From positions 992,001 to 1,056,000 of the forward strand of contig NZ_CP139300.1 of the NCBI RefSeq assembly GCF_034093315.1: a stretch of 64,000 nt of DNA. Reading direction: 5' to 3'. The notes below the pieces were generated by a model. It was not told the origin of the DNA. It saw nothing but the letters and a program-made list of their open reading frames with translations, and made no database searches. This document shows, piece after piece, positions 19,583 to 26,877 of this stretch. The position numbers were made by a program, and so were the translations under genes. The stretch comes from Prochlorococcus sp. MIT 1314. Its GTDB lineage: Bacteria > Cyanobacteriota > Cyanobacteriia > PCC-6307 > Cyanobiaceae. Within the stretch, counting starts at the first letter, position 1. Every line of letters starts with the position of its first letter.

Positions 19583-20812
19583 CTAAGATAACAAATGAAA
19601 GATTATAGAATCTACAATTTTCTTGCTAGCGCCAGATTGGCCCATTCTTTTTTTTCCAATTTTCGCTTGCTCCAATCTATAAACTTTTTTTCTCAACAGT
19701 AACCTTAAACGTTTTAAAAGAATTTTTTTATTCTTGCAAACTAAAACACTACCTCCTAATAATCGAGATTGCCTTTTTGCAAATGATTTTGTGAATTGTG
19801 GCCCTGATCCTGGAAGAGAAAGAGATGGAATCCCTAGGCCAGCAATTTGTTCTGTAGCAGTTCCTGCATTAGACAAGCCAACATCTGCCATGGAGGCCCA
19901 TAAATCGAATTGGCCTTTTCCAATCAATATATATTGTTCTCTCTTTTTCCATACTGAATCTTCATGAATCAAAAATTTGACTTTACTCTGTTTTTTAAAA
20001 CCATGTTTGTTTAAATAACTTTGAATGTTAATCAAATTAGCATTAATACTCAAAGGCAAAAGTATTACCAAATCCTTAGGTAAATTAAAATCTTGCAAAC
20101 AATCCAGAAAATTATCAAGATTCTTTAATGCTTCTGGGTATCTACTTCCAATTAACAAAATTATCCTTTTGAAAGCAATAATATTTGATATCTTTTCATT
20201 TTTTTTAGATACAAAGTCCATCATTGGATTACCCAAATATTTTGCAGGAATATTTTTTTTATTCAAATTATTAGCTGTGATTTTATCTCTCATAATTAAA
20301 TTTTTACATCTTGGAGATGTCATTAAAAACATTTCCCATGGGTCCCATTCCGAACCCTTCAACTTATGATAAACATCGCTTAAAGCCCAACCCGGTCTAC
20401 TACTCCACGTGTGATCACTTTTGGGAGTCCCAACAAAACTGAATTCACATTCTGAACACCAAGCAAAAAATAATGGTAGAAAATCTCCCACTGCAATAAT
20501 TTTGCAGTTATGTTTTGACTTTCGTTTTACAATTAAAAAATTTCTTAAATTATCAATTAAAAATCCTGAAAACAAATCAAGTACAAATCCCTTCAGGCTT
20601 TGATTACTAAAACCTCCACTAGGCAGCTCTTTTAAATATCCTATTTTACGAAAATTCTTTGATTGTAAGGAATTAAATACATCTCCATTTCCTACTAAAG
20701 GCAAAACTTCAATATTTTTATTTTTTATTTTTTTTAATAATCTTTTGATTATTTCTAATGCAATTACATCTTCTCCATGGCCATTGCATATAAATAATAG
20801 AGAATGAGTCAC
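19583..20812 (-). CDS. Lipid-A-disaccharide synthase-related protein
   Basis: About 409 residues from the GTG at 20812 (Met-Thr-His-Ser-Leu-Leu). The N-terminal LLFICNGHGEDVIALEI motif is that of the cyanobacterial and plant 'lipid-A-disaccharide synthase-related' group of GT-B proteins. The C-terminal half has GLSNAGTATEQIAGLGIPSLSLPGSGP, the nucleotide-sugar site. The frame remains open upstream, but that extension is the antisense of tRNA-Cys and should not be counted as protein. The true substrate is unknown; it is probably not LpxB itself. Confidence 0.8.
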   Translation of the reverse strand: MTHSLLFICNGHGEDVIALEIIKRLLKKIKNKNIEVLPLVGNGDVFNSLQSKNFRKIGYLKELPSGGFSNQSLKGFVLDLFSGFLIDNLRNFLIVKRKSKHNCKIIAVGDFLPLFFAWCSECEFSFVGTPKSDHTWSSRPGWALSDVYHKLKGSEWDPWEMFLMTSPRCKNLIMRDKITANNLNKKNIPAKYLGNPMMDFVSKKNEKISNIIAFKRIILLIGSRYPEALKNLDNFLDCLQDFNLPKDLVILLPLSINANLINIQSYLNKHGFKKQSKVKFLIHEDSVWKKREQYILIGKGQFDLWASMADVGLSNAGTATEQIAGLGIPSLSLPGSGPQFTKSFAKRQSRLLGGSVLVCKNKKILLKRLRLLLRKKVYRLEQAKIGKKRMGQSGASKKIVDSIIFHLLS

Positions 20813-20854
20813 CTTACTGTTAAGATCAGTAAAAGATTCAATTGAATCTTTTTC

Positions 20855-20925
20855 GGCGGCATGGCCAAGTGGTAAGGCAGAGGATTGCAAATCCTTTATC
20901 CCCAGTTCGAATCTGGGTGCCGCCT
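20855..20925 (+). tRNA. tRNA-Cys (GCA)
   Basis: A 71-nt cloverleaf with acceptor GGCGGCA/TGCCGCC, discriminator U, anticodon loop TTGCAAA (anticodon GCA) and T arm CCCAG-TTCGAAT-CTGGG. A T-run follows at once. It is divergent to the gene on its left and flanks an accessory stretch on its right that carries a second copy of its 3' end (21840-21866). Confidence 0.95.
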
Positions 20926-20932
20926 TTTTTAA
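20906..20932 (+). repeat. att-like direct repeat, copy 1 (inside tRNA-Cys 3' end)
   Basis: This 27-base block spans the T loop, acceptor strand and first bases after tRNA-Cys. It matches 21840-21866 at 24 of 27 positions, including 14 identical bases at the start (TTCGAATCTGGGTG). tRNA 3' ends are the classic target of tyrosine-recombinase elements, which leave such a duplication at the far end of the insertion. Confidence 0.6.
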
Positions 20933-21011
20933 ATTAGTAAATAATTTCGCTGTAAAGCGTTCCAAGCACAAGAGTTTATTGTAGCGATTATTAATACTCA
21001 AGACGTTTAAA

Positions 21012-21113
21012 AATGGGCAGTAAGTTACCTAATAAATTATCAGGTTTTTTGATCCTTTGATATGCCTATATGCTTGAAAGTATGATATCTTCAATCGAGA
21101 ATTTATTAAACAA
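21012..21113 (-). pseudogene. Decayed fourth unit of the repeat protein
   Basis: Directly after the stop of the repeat ORF, the same frame reads LFNKFSIEDIILSSI, then TAG, then AYQR, before losing similarity. It is thus a broken extra unit, and the ancestral ORF was probably longer. Loss began with the TAA at 21114-21116 and the internal TAG, or both arose after the array lost function. Confidence 0.6.
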
Positions 21114-21421
21114 TTACTTTCCTATTTGTGAACCCACACCTTGCTTGAGTTCCTTTTGATATGCCTCTTTGCTTGAGAGTAAGATCTCGTTAATCGAGAA
21201 TTTATTAAATAATGACTTTCCTATTTGTGAACCCAAACCTTTGTTATTGAGTTCCTTTTGATATGCCTCTTTGCTTGAGAGTAAGATCTCGTTAATCGAG
21301 AATTTATTAAATAATGACTTCCCTATTTGTGAAACTACATCTTTATTATTGAGTTCCTTTTGATATGCCTCTTTAGTTGAGAGTAAGATCTCGTTAATCG
21401 AGAATTTATTTAACAATGACA
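21012..21421 (-). repeat. Tandem repeat array, about 100-base units, four copies (one decayed)
   Basis: Units of 99-102 bases repeat in tandem. Equivalent points (the CCTATTTGTG motif) lie at 21121, 21220, 21322 and about 21423. Copies 2 and 3 are nearly identical over most of their length; the copy nearest tRNA-Cys is degraded. Each intact copy contains the dyad TCTCG-TTAAT-CGAGA (21185-21199, 21287-21301, 21389-21403). Three copies are in frame as a protein. Confidence 0.85.
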
Positions 21422-21422
21422 T
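21114..21422 (-). CDS. Repeat protein of three ~34-residue units, function unknown
   Basis: A 102-residue protein built almost only from three copies of a 33-35 residue unit, with core LFNKFSINEILLSSKEAYQK and ending SQIGK. All sequence variation between copies keeps the frame open, and the unit length is a multiple of three, which argues for protein coding. The unit is soluble and probably helical (about half charged or polar). The stop falls exactly at a unit boundary. Past it a fourth unit can still be read with one internal TAG and then drifts away, so the gene looks shortened. There is no good ribosome site in front of the ATG. I do not recognise the family. Confidence 0.45.
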   Translation of the reverse strand: MSLLNKFSINEILLSTKEAYQKELNNKDVVSQIGKSLFNKFSINEILLSSKEAYQKELNNKGLGSQIGKSLFNKFSINEILLSSKEAYQKELKQGVGSQIGK

Positions 21423-21497
21423 TCTTATTTGTGAAAATTGCTTTGTAGATGATCACTTAAGTTCTCAATTCTTTTATAACGCATAGCAACTTAGACT

Positions 21498-21635
21498 TCA
21501 ACTGTGTGAGATCTTTTTTAAAAATCTATATACCTGACTTTGGCAATTATCTTCATTGCGTTCTCTTCCAAAACTCTTTTCATGATAATTGCATCTGCAC
21601 TGTATTTTCTTCAATCTTTTGTATTCCTGATTCAA
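21498..21635 (-). CDS. Possible 45-residue small protein with a strong ribosome site
   Basis: A TTG at 21635 is preceded at 5-base spacing by GGAGG, an unusually good Shine-Dalgarno for this genome. It opens a 46-codon frame rich in Lys, Arg, Glu and Cys (starts LNQEYKRLKKIQCRCNYHEK when the start codon is read literally; ends LKKISHS). No stops occur in a strongly AT-rich stretch. A second, shorter 24-codon ATG frame overlaps it. It lies between the repeat array and the GC-rich inverted repeats of the tRNA-Cys island. No family is recognised. Confidence 0.4.
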   Translation of the reverse strand: MNQEYKRLKKIQCRCNYHEKSFGRERNEDNCQSQVYRFLKKISHS

Positions 21636-21643
21636 GGTTTCCT

Positions 21644-21660
21644 CCCCTATTCATTAGGGG
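21644..21660. repeat. GC-rich perfect hairpin in tRNA-Cys island
   Basis: CCCCTA (21644-21649) pairs with TAGGGG (21655-21660) around TTCAT. The stem is GC-rich in an AT-rich background and lies just upstream of the possible small gene on the minus strand. On the minus strand its left arm overlaps the ribosome-site sequence. Confidence 0.5.
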
Positions 21661-21689
21661 GACACTTTAGAGATACCAGTTAATATCAT

Positions 21690-21777
21690 TTACCGCCCGA
21701 AATTCCTTACGAATACGTTAATTAAGAGCAAAAATAAGCACTAAGAATAACCCTTATGGGCGGTAAGCGGGCGGTAA
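21690..21777. repeat. Inverted repeat with 10-bp perfect arms
   Basis: TTACCGCCCG (21690-21699) is the exact reverse complement of CGGGCGGTAA (21768-21777), with about 68 bases between. The right arm is preceded by another copy of GGGCGGTAAG (21758-21767, direct repeat at 21769-21778). The GC content is far above the surroundings. Possible recombinase arm sites or a remnant of a mobile element; function not shown. Confidence 0.6.
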
Positions 21778-21839
21778 GTTTTTAATTTGTATCGCTGAAA
21801 AAGTAGTTATAGTTTCAATTCTAAGTATTCATACCCTAA

Positions 21840-21866
21840 TTCGAATCTGGGTGGCGCCTTCCTTAA
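21840..21866 (+). repeat. att-like direct repeat, copy 2 (orphan tRNA-Cys 3' fragment)
   Basis: A partial copy of the tRNA-Cys 3' end lying 934 bases from the original (24 of 27 identical), in the same orientation, with no tRNA 5' half attached. It marks the right border of the 20.93-21.84 kb stretch. The mismatch in the acceptor strand and two in the trailing T-run suggest an old event. Confidence 0.6.
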
Positions 21867-21998
21867 TTTGTTTAAGCATTTAATTATAAAGTTTTAGAAA
21901 AACCTCAATTTTAAGTAAAGGGTAAACAATTTCAATTATTTATTGATATGTAGAAAATAATATTTTATTCATTATTTTCGATATAAATCTAAACTATT

Positions 21999-22166
21999 TT
22001 AGTAATCATTATCTGCCACACACATTCCTAAACATCTGATGCCATTTGATGCTGTCCTTTTGCAATGATTACATAAAATAAAATCTTTATTTGAAGAAAG
22101 CTTAACTTTTGAACTATTTTGAACCTTTAAACTTATTAACTCTTTTTTTGAATCAAATAGAGCCAT
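21999..22166 (-). CDS. Small protein with two Cys pairs (possible zinc ribbon)
   Basis: 55 residues from the ATG at 22166 (MALFDSKKELISLK...). It has CNHC and, ten residues later, CLGMC, a spacing that could bind one zinc ion. The start lies inside the end of the upstream gene (14-base overlap), which suggests translational coupling. A longer version from an upstream TTG adds 11 residues and is less likely. Function unknown. Confidence 0.6.
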   Translation of the reverse strand: MALFDSKKELISLKVQNSSKVKLSSNKDFILCNHCKRTASNGIRCLGMCVADNDY

Positions 22167-22797
22167 TCTTAGAGTCATCACTTGAGTCGATACTAACAAC
22201 TAGTGAAGCATTTGTGTTGGAAGAGGGGATATCCATAATTTTTACAGTTTCTTTAGGCTCATCAATAATTTGATTTTCTTCAACGCTTTCATCAACTGCA
22301 CATGCTTCAAGAGCTTCTCGAAGTAGTGAATCAAAAGTTGCTCCTGGCAATCTATGTCTAGCAACCTCAAGAAAAGTTCTCGGTAAAGATTCAGAAGCGG
22401 CATCTCTCAAAGCAGGATTATTTTTTCTATGTTCTTGTTCTTCTTCTATGGATTTAATAAACCTAAGTGTTACATCTCTTTTGGTAGATGCTTTTATCAG
22501 CGTGTCATTTTCAGGATTGCTAATATTAGGCTCATTTTCAAGATCGCTAAGTCTTTTTTCCAAACTATTTAAAACTTCATTAGCTTCTTTGCTGATATGA
22601 GCTAATTGACCATCGGACAAATTAGGTAAATCAGCCACAAAAACCTTCCCATGATCCCTAAGTGTCAAAAAAGTAGGTCTTGGACCTTGAGACTGTCTAC
22701 CACCAAAATCAGAATTATTACCTATTGGTCTTTTTGGAGGTGTAGGACCCGCTGAACTACGTCTACGTGTAATTCTTTTATTATTTGCAAAAGGCAT
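22153..22797 (-). CDS. Conserved-type cyanobacterial protein, function unknown
   Basis: 214 residues. A basic, Pro/Arg-rich N-terminal tail (RRRSSAGPTPPKRP) precedes a central PRPTFLTLRDHGKVFVADLP segment and helical, acidic regions, ending in a low-complexity Ser/Asp tail. No membrane segment or catalytic motif. The structured middle suggests a real conserved domain and the basic tail could bind nucleic acid, but that is only inference. Confidence 0.65.
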   Translation of the reverse strand: MPFANNKRITRRRSSAGPTPPKRPIGNNSDFGGRQSQGPRPTFLTLRDHGKVFVADLPNLSDGQLAHISKEANEVLNSLEKRLSDLENEPNISNPENDTLIKASTKRDVTLRFIKSIEEEQEHRKNNPALRDAASESLPRTFLEVARHRLPGATFDSLLREALEACAVDESVEENQIIDEPKETVKIMDIPSSNTNASLVVSIDSSDDSKNGSI

Positions 22798-22931
22798 TGA
22801 ATTAAAGGTTAAATCTTAATACTTAAACTTCCGATATAACTCGGCGGTGATTTTATTATATTACATCTAACTTTTTCATTTGTGTATAAAAAAAATTTTT
22901 TAAACTTCAATCAAAATAGATGAACAAAAAA

Positions 22932-23975
22932 TTAAGTTAAAATTTCAGGCAAAAATTTACTAATTTTTGAATCGTTTTTGTACACTATCTTTCCAATCTC
23001 CCAACTATCGATATCATGATCTTTACAAATATTTAATATTGAATTTTTAAATTGTTTATCAATTATTAAACAAAATCCGACTCCAAGATTGAAAGTATTC
23101 CAAAAGTCTTTTTCAGGAATCTTCCCTTCTTTTTTTAGAAATCTAAATAAAAATGGTATATCCCAAGAATTGGTATCGATATAAGGTATAAAATCAGAAG
23201 GAATGCATCTTGGTAGATTCTCTGGAATTCCTCCACCAGTAATATGAGACATTGCCTTAATTTCTATCTTTTCAGATAATATTTGGTCAATAACATTATT
23301 GTAAATTGTTGTAGGTTTCAATAACTCATCATAAAAATTTAAGTTTGAAACTTTTTCATATTCTTTCTCAATTTGATTATTATTTTGAATTATTTTTCTT
23401 ACTAAACTAAAGCCGTTACTATGTACTCCATTACTTTCTAACGCAATTATTAAATCATTTTCTGATACTTTATTACCATTAATAAGTTTGTCCTCCTCAA
23501 CTATTCCCACACAGAATCCTGCCAAATCATACTTATTCTTTGAATAGAATCCAGGCATTTCAGCAGTTTCTCCACCTAGTAATGAACATTTATTTTGTCC
23601 ACAAGCATAGGAAATGCCTTTAACAACCTGCAATAATTGTTTTTTATCAAGCCTACCAGTAGCAATATAATCAAGAAAAAATAAAGGTTTTGCACCGCTA
23701 GTAATAATATCATTCATGCACATAGCAACCAAATCAATTCCAACCTCAAAGTGGAAGTTTTTATTTTGGGCTAATTCTAATTTTGTTCCAACACCATCAG
23801 TGCCTGAAACCAGGACTGGTTTTTTAAAAGTATCGATAGGAACTCTAAATAAACCTCCGAACCCACCAATACCTTCAATCACATTAGATGTATGCGTTTT
23901 TTCCACTGCCTGTTTAATTTCGCCAACAAATTCTCGCCCAGCTTCTACATCAACACCTGATGTTTTATAATCCAT
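22932..23975 (-). CDS. purM: Phosphoribosylformylglycinamidine cyclo-ligase (AIR synthetase)
   Basis: A 347-residue PurM. The DYKTSGVDVEAG start, the VSGTDGVGTKLELA and DLVAMCMNDI motifs, LLGGETAEMPGFY and GLVxG-like AGFCVGIVEED are all in place. It closes the imidazole ring of purines using ATP. It is divergent from panC-cmk with about 100 bases between the two start codons. Confidence 0.97.
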   Translation of the reverse strand: MDYKTSGVDVEAGREFVGEIKQAVEKTHTSNVIEGIGGFGGLFRVPIDTFKKPVLVSGTDGVGTKLELAQNKNFHFEVGIDLVAMCMNDIITSGAKPLFFLDYIATGRLDKKQLLQVVKGISYACGQNKCSLLGGETAEMPGFYSKNKYDLAGFCVGIVEEDKLINGNKVSENDLIIALESNGVHSNGFSLVRKIIQNNNQIEKEYEKVSNLNFYDELLKPTTIYNNVIDQILSEKIEIKAMSHITGGGIPENLPRCIPSDFIPYIDTNSWDIPFLFRFLKKEGKIPEKDFWNTFNLGVGFCLIIDKQFKNSILNICKDHDIDSWEIGKIVYKNDSKISKFLPEILT

Positions 23976-24072
23976 GAAATAAAAATGATAGACTTTCCTT
24001 ATATAGATATTCCTCCTAAGATTGCTTTTGTCCAGTAATTAATTATCAAATAGATTTATTTTTTAAAACAAA

Positions 24073-25605
24073 GTGAAGAAAGTAATCATAAGGAAAAATG
24101 AAGAAATAGAGAATTGGAGGAGAAATATAAATAGTGATATTAACTTCATTCCAACAATGGGTAATCTCCATAATGGGCATACAAAACTAATATCAACAGC
24201 AAAAAAAGACAATTCCAACGTTAATTTAGTAAGTATTTTTATTAATCCACTTCAATTTGATAACAAATCAGATTTAGAAAATTATCCTAAAACAATTGAC
24301 AACGATATTAAAATCGCCTTTTCACATGGAGCAGATGCCATCTTCATCCCAAGTAATGAAGATATATATCCACCGAATAATAAGAATATTAAATTCCTTA
24401 AAGCTTCTATAGAGTTATCTTCGGCATTATGTGGATTGAATCGAATTGGACATTTTGATGGCGTTTGTACTGTAATTTATAGATTATTGAATCTTGTCAA
24501 GCCAAAAAACCTTTATTTAGGCGAAAAAGATTGGCAACAACTAGTAATATTAAAGAATCTTGTCATAACAAAGAAATTAAATATAGCTATTAAATCTATT
24601 CCTACTCAGAGAGATTTTGATGGAATTCCTTTGAGTTCTCGTAATGTACATCTATCAAAAAACGAAAGAGAATTAGTTCGATTGTTTTCAAATCACTTAT
24701 TACTAGCGAAAAAGAAATTTAAACAGGAAAAAAAAATTAATATAAAAGAAATAATTAAAAAGCTTTCAGCAGAAAAAATTTCAATTGAATATTTAGAACA
24801 TTTGCACCCTTATACCCTTAAAAACACAGAAGATGAGGATAATATTTCAATTCTGGCTGGTGCGATAAGATGTGGAGAGACAAGATTAATTGATCACGTT
24901 TTTCTAATGAAAAGAAGCCCAATTATTGCAATTGATGGACCTGCCGGGTCAGGTAAAAGTACTGTTACAAAGTTAATAGCGAAGAAACTTAAACTTTTAT
25001 ATTTAGATACTGGAGCAATGTATAGGGCATTGAGTTGGCTTTTAATAAAAGAAAATATTGATTATAAAAAAGAACAAGAATTGAATAATATTCTTAAAGA
25101 TATATCTATTATTTTCAAATCAAATGCAAATGCACATCAGGATGTTTTTATTAATAACTACTGCGTTACTGAAGAAATTCGGTCGCAAGAAATAAGTGCC
25201 ATAGTCTCTAAAATATCCTCACTTAAAGAAGTTAGAAAATTCTTAGTAGAAGAACAAAGAAAAATTGGAGAATCAGGCGGACTTGTAGCTGAGGGCAGAG
25301 ATATAGGAACTACTGTCTTCCCTGATGCAGAACTTAAAATATTTTTAACTGCAAGCATTGATGAAAGAGCAAAAAGAAGAAAGTCTGACAAACAAAGTAA
25401 AGACTCCCAAGATATAGACCTTAAAACATTAAAGGAGCTTATCAAGAAAAGAGATTTTGAAGATTCTAATAGGGAAATCTCACCTCTAAAAAAAGCGAAT
25501 GACGCAATAGAAATTCTTTCAGATGGATATTCAATAAATGCAATAGTAGATAAAATTATTTATCTTTACAATGAAAAGATTCCTAAAGAGATCCAGAGCC
25601 AATAA
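24073..25605 (+). CDS. panC/cmk: Bifunctional pantoate-beta-alanine ligase / cytidylate kinase
   Basis: A fusion of 510 residues starting at GTG. The PanC part (about 1-275) has FIPTMGNLHNGH, VSIFINPLQF and FDGVCTV. The Cmk part (about 283-505) starts at PIIAIDGPAGSGKSTVTKL and has LDTGAMYRAL and AEGRDIGTTVFPDAELKIFL. It makes pantothenate for CoA and phosphorylates (d)CMP. This fusion is typical of cyanobacteria. It ends 2 bases before the convergent phosphatase gene. Confidence 0.97.
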   Translation: MKKVIIRKNEEIENWRRNINSDINFIPTMGNLHNGHTKLISTAKKDNSNVNLVSIFINPLQFDNKSDLENYPKTIDNDIKIAFSHGADAIFIPSNEDIYPPNNKNIKFLKASIELSSALCGLNRIGHFDGVCTVIYRLLNLVKPKNLYLGEKDWQQLVILKNLVITKKLNIAIKSIPTQRDFDGIPLSSRNVHLSKNERELVRLFSNHLLLAKKKFKQEKKINIKEIIKKLSAEKISIEYLEHLHPYTLKNTEDEDNISILAGAIRCGETRLIDHVFLMKRSPIIAIDGPAGSGKSTVTKLIAKKLKLLYLDTGAMYRALSWLLIKENIDYKKEQELNNILKDISIIFKSNANAHQDVFINNYCVTEEIRSQEISAIVSKISSLKEVRKFLVEEQRKIGESGGLVAEGRDIGTTVFPDAELKIFLTASIDERAKRRKSDKQSKDSQDIDLKTLKELIKKRDFEDSNREISPLKKANDAIEILSDGYSINAIVDKIIYLYNEKIPKEIQSQ

Positions 25606-25607
25606 AT

Positions 25608-26081
25608 TTAAGAAATACTTTTCAAGAAGCCACTGACAGAGTCTTCTAAAATATCAAGGACATGATCAAATCCCTCATCACCTCCAAAATATGGGTCAGG
25701 AACTTCTTGCTCATTGAAAACTAATCTAAAATTTTGTATTTTTTTTATTGATGCAAAATCAGTTGAACATGTTCGATTCTTAAGATCTTGTATATTTCGA
25801 AAATTTGAATCGTCCATAGCAAGAATATAGTTAAATTCCTCAAAATCTTTACTAGTAATTTGACGAGCCCTACTTAAAATATTTATATCTCTTCTTTCTG
25901 CAGCAATTCTCATTCTCGAGTCAGCCTTTTTTCCTATATGCCAACTCCCAGTTCCAGCAGAATCTACAATAAAGCCATTTGTTAATCCTTTCTTTTGAAG
26001 TAAATTTATAAAAATAGCTTCTGCGGCAGGAGACCTACAAATGTTTCCCAAACATACAAAAAGAACAGCAATTTTTTTCAT
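25608..26081 (-). CDS. Low-molecular-weight protein tyrosine phosphatase
   Basis: 157 residues. The P-loop CLGNICRSP near residue 10 (Cys nucleophile and Arg) and the general-acid Asp in VPDPYFGG define the LMW-PTP fold. It removes phosphate from Tyr or related phosphoesters; in bacteria this often touches polysaccharide export, but no such genes are nearby. It is 34 bases downstream of pebB in the same direction. Confidence 0.9.
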   Translation of the reverse strand: MKKIAVLFVCLGNICRSPAAEAIFINLLQKKGLTNGFIVDSAGTGSWHIGKKADSRMRIAAERRDINILSRARQITSKDFEEFNYILAMDDSNFRNIQDLKNRTCSTDFASIKKIQNFRLVFNEQEVPDPYFGGDEGFDHVLDILEDSVSGFLKSIS

Positions 26082-26115
26082 ATGATTTCAAATTTTTATA
26101 AAAATTATAAGACGT

Positions 26116-26877
26116 TTAAGTAGTAAATAAGACTTCTTTAATTAAAGACTCAGTAAATTCCTTGCCAAACAAACTCGACAACATTGGCCTTGCTGGATCG
26201 TTGTCTCTTCTATATTTCAAATAATTATTCTGACCATTTATTAATTCTTTTTGCAGTTCAATATTGGCTTCATTGCTTTCAAAAAGAATTTCCAAATACA
26301 AATTAAGATATTCCTTAAATGCGGTATAAAGCTGATTAGCAATTAAAAAGTCACTCCTTTCTTCTTTTGGTAATTTTGACCAGATTACTCCAGGAGAGAA
26401 GAATCTAGCTACATCTGCAGACATTTTTTCAGCTAATGGGAGTGATGAATGACAACGAGTTTTGAGTTTTATAAGTTTTTCTAATAACTCATTATTGTAT
26501 TGATTTTGTATTTTTAATGAAGGCTGGAAATCTAATACTAGTAAATGACTATTAGGTAGAGAAACAAAATCTACTCCAAAAAATGGGACGTTATAAATAG
26601 TATTAGGAATAATTAAAAAATTTAAAACAGAATAATTTGGACTATTAATACAAACTGCTCTTGCGAATTTAATTCTTTTTTTATGCGTTACACCCCAAGT
26701 AGAAAGATTCACATTTTTTTTTGATTTTTTTGAACCATAAGTTGAATCTTGATAAGCATATTCGGAGGGTATTATTTTTTCTAAACAGTTATATTTACTT
26801 AAATTATTAGTTAAATATTTTAGAAAATTATGCCATCTCCAATCTGGTCTATAAAAAATAGTATCTTGTATTAACAT
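26116..26877 (-). CDS. pebB: Phycoerythrobilin:ferredoxin oxidoreductase
   Basis: A 253-residue ferredoxin-dependent bilin reductase. The [21 protein letters not shown] segment contains the catalytic Asp region of the family. It reduces 15,16-dihydrobiliverdin to 3Z-phycoerythrobilin. The ATG directly abuts the pebA TGA. The order ho1-pebA-pebB, together with the PebB-like N-terminus, separates it from PcyA. Confidence 0.9.
   Translation of the reverse strand: MLIQDTIFYRPDWRWHNFLKYLTNNLSKYNCLEKIIPSEYAYQDSTYGSKKSKKNVNLSTWGVTHKKRIKFARAVCINSPNYSVLNFLIIPNTIYNVPFFGVDFVSLPNSHLLVLDFQPSLKIQNQYNNELLEKLIKLKTRCHSSLPLAEKMSADVARFFSPGVIWSKLPKEERSDFLIANQLYTAFKEYLNLYLEILFESNEANIELQKELINGQNNYLKYRRDNDPARPMLSSLFGKEFTESLIKEVLFTT

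Noticed and set aside
20813-21001. N-terminal extension of the lipid-A-disaccharide-synthase-related gene
   Set aside because: The open frame crosses the antisense of tRNA-Cys (20855-20925) and reads tRNA sequence as protein. The GTG at 20812 immediately before the family motif is a better start.
21430-21840. Integrase or transposase remnant in the tRNA-Cys island
   Set aside because: I read through the region in the plausible frames and saw no tyrosine-recombinase or transposase motif. A similarity search would be needed to exclude a short fragment.
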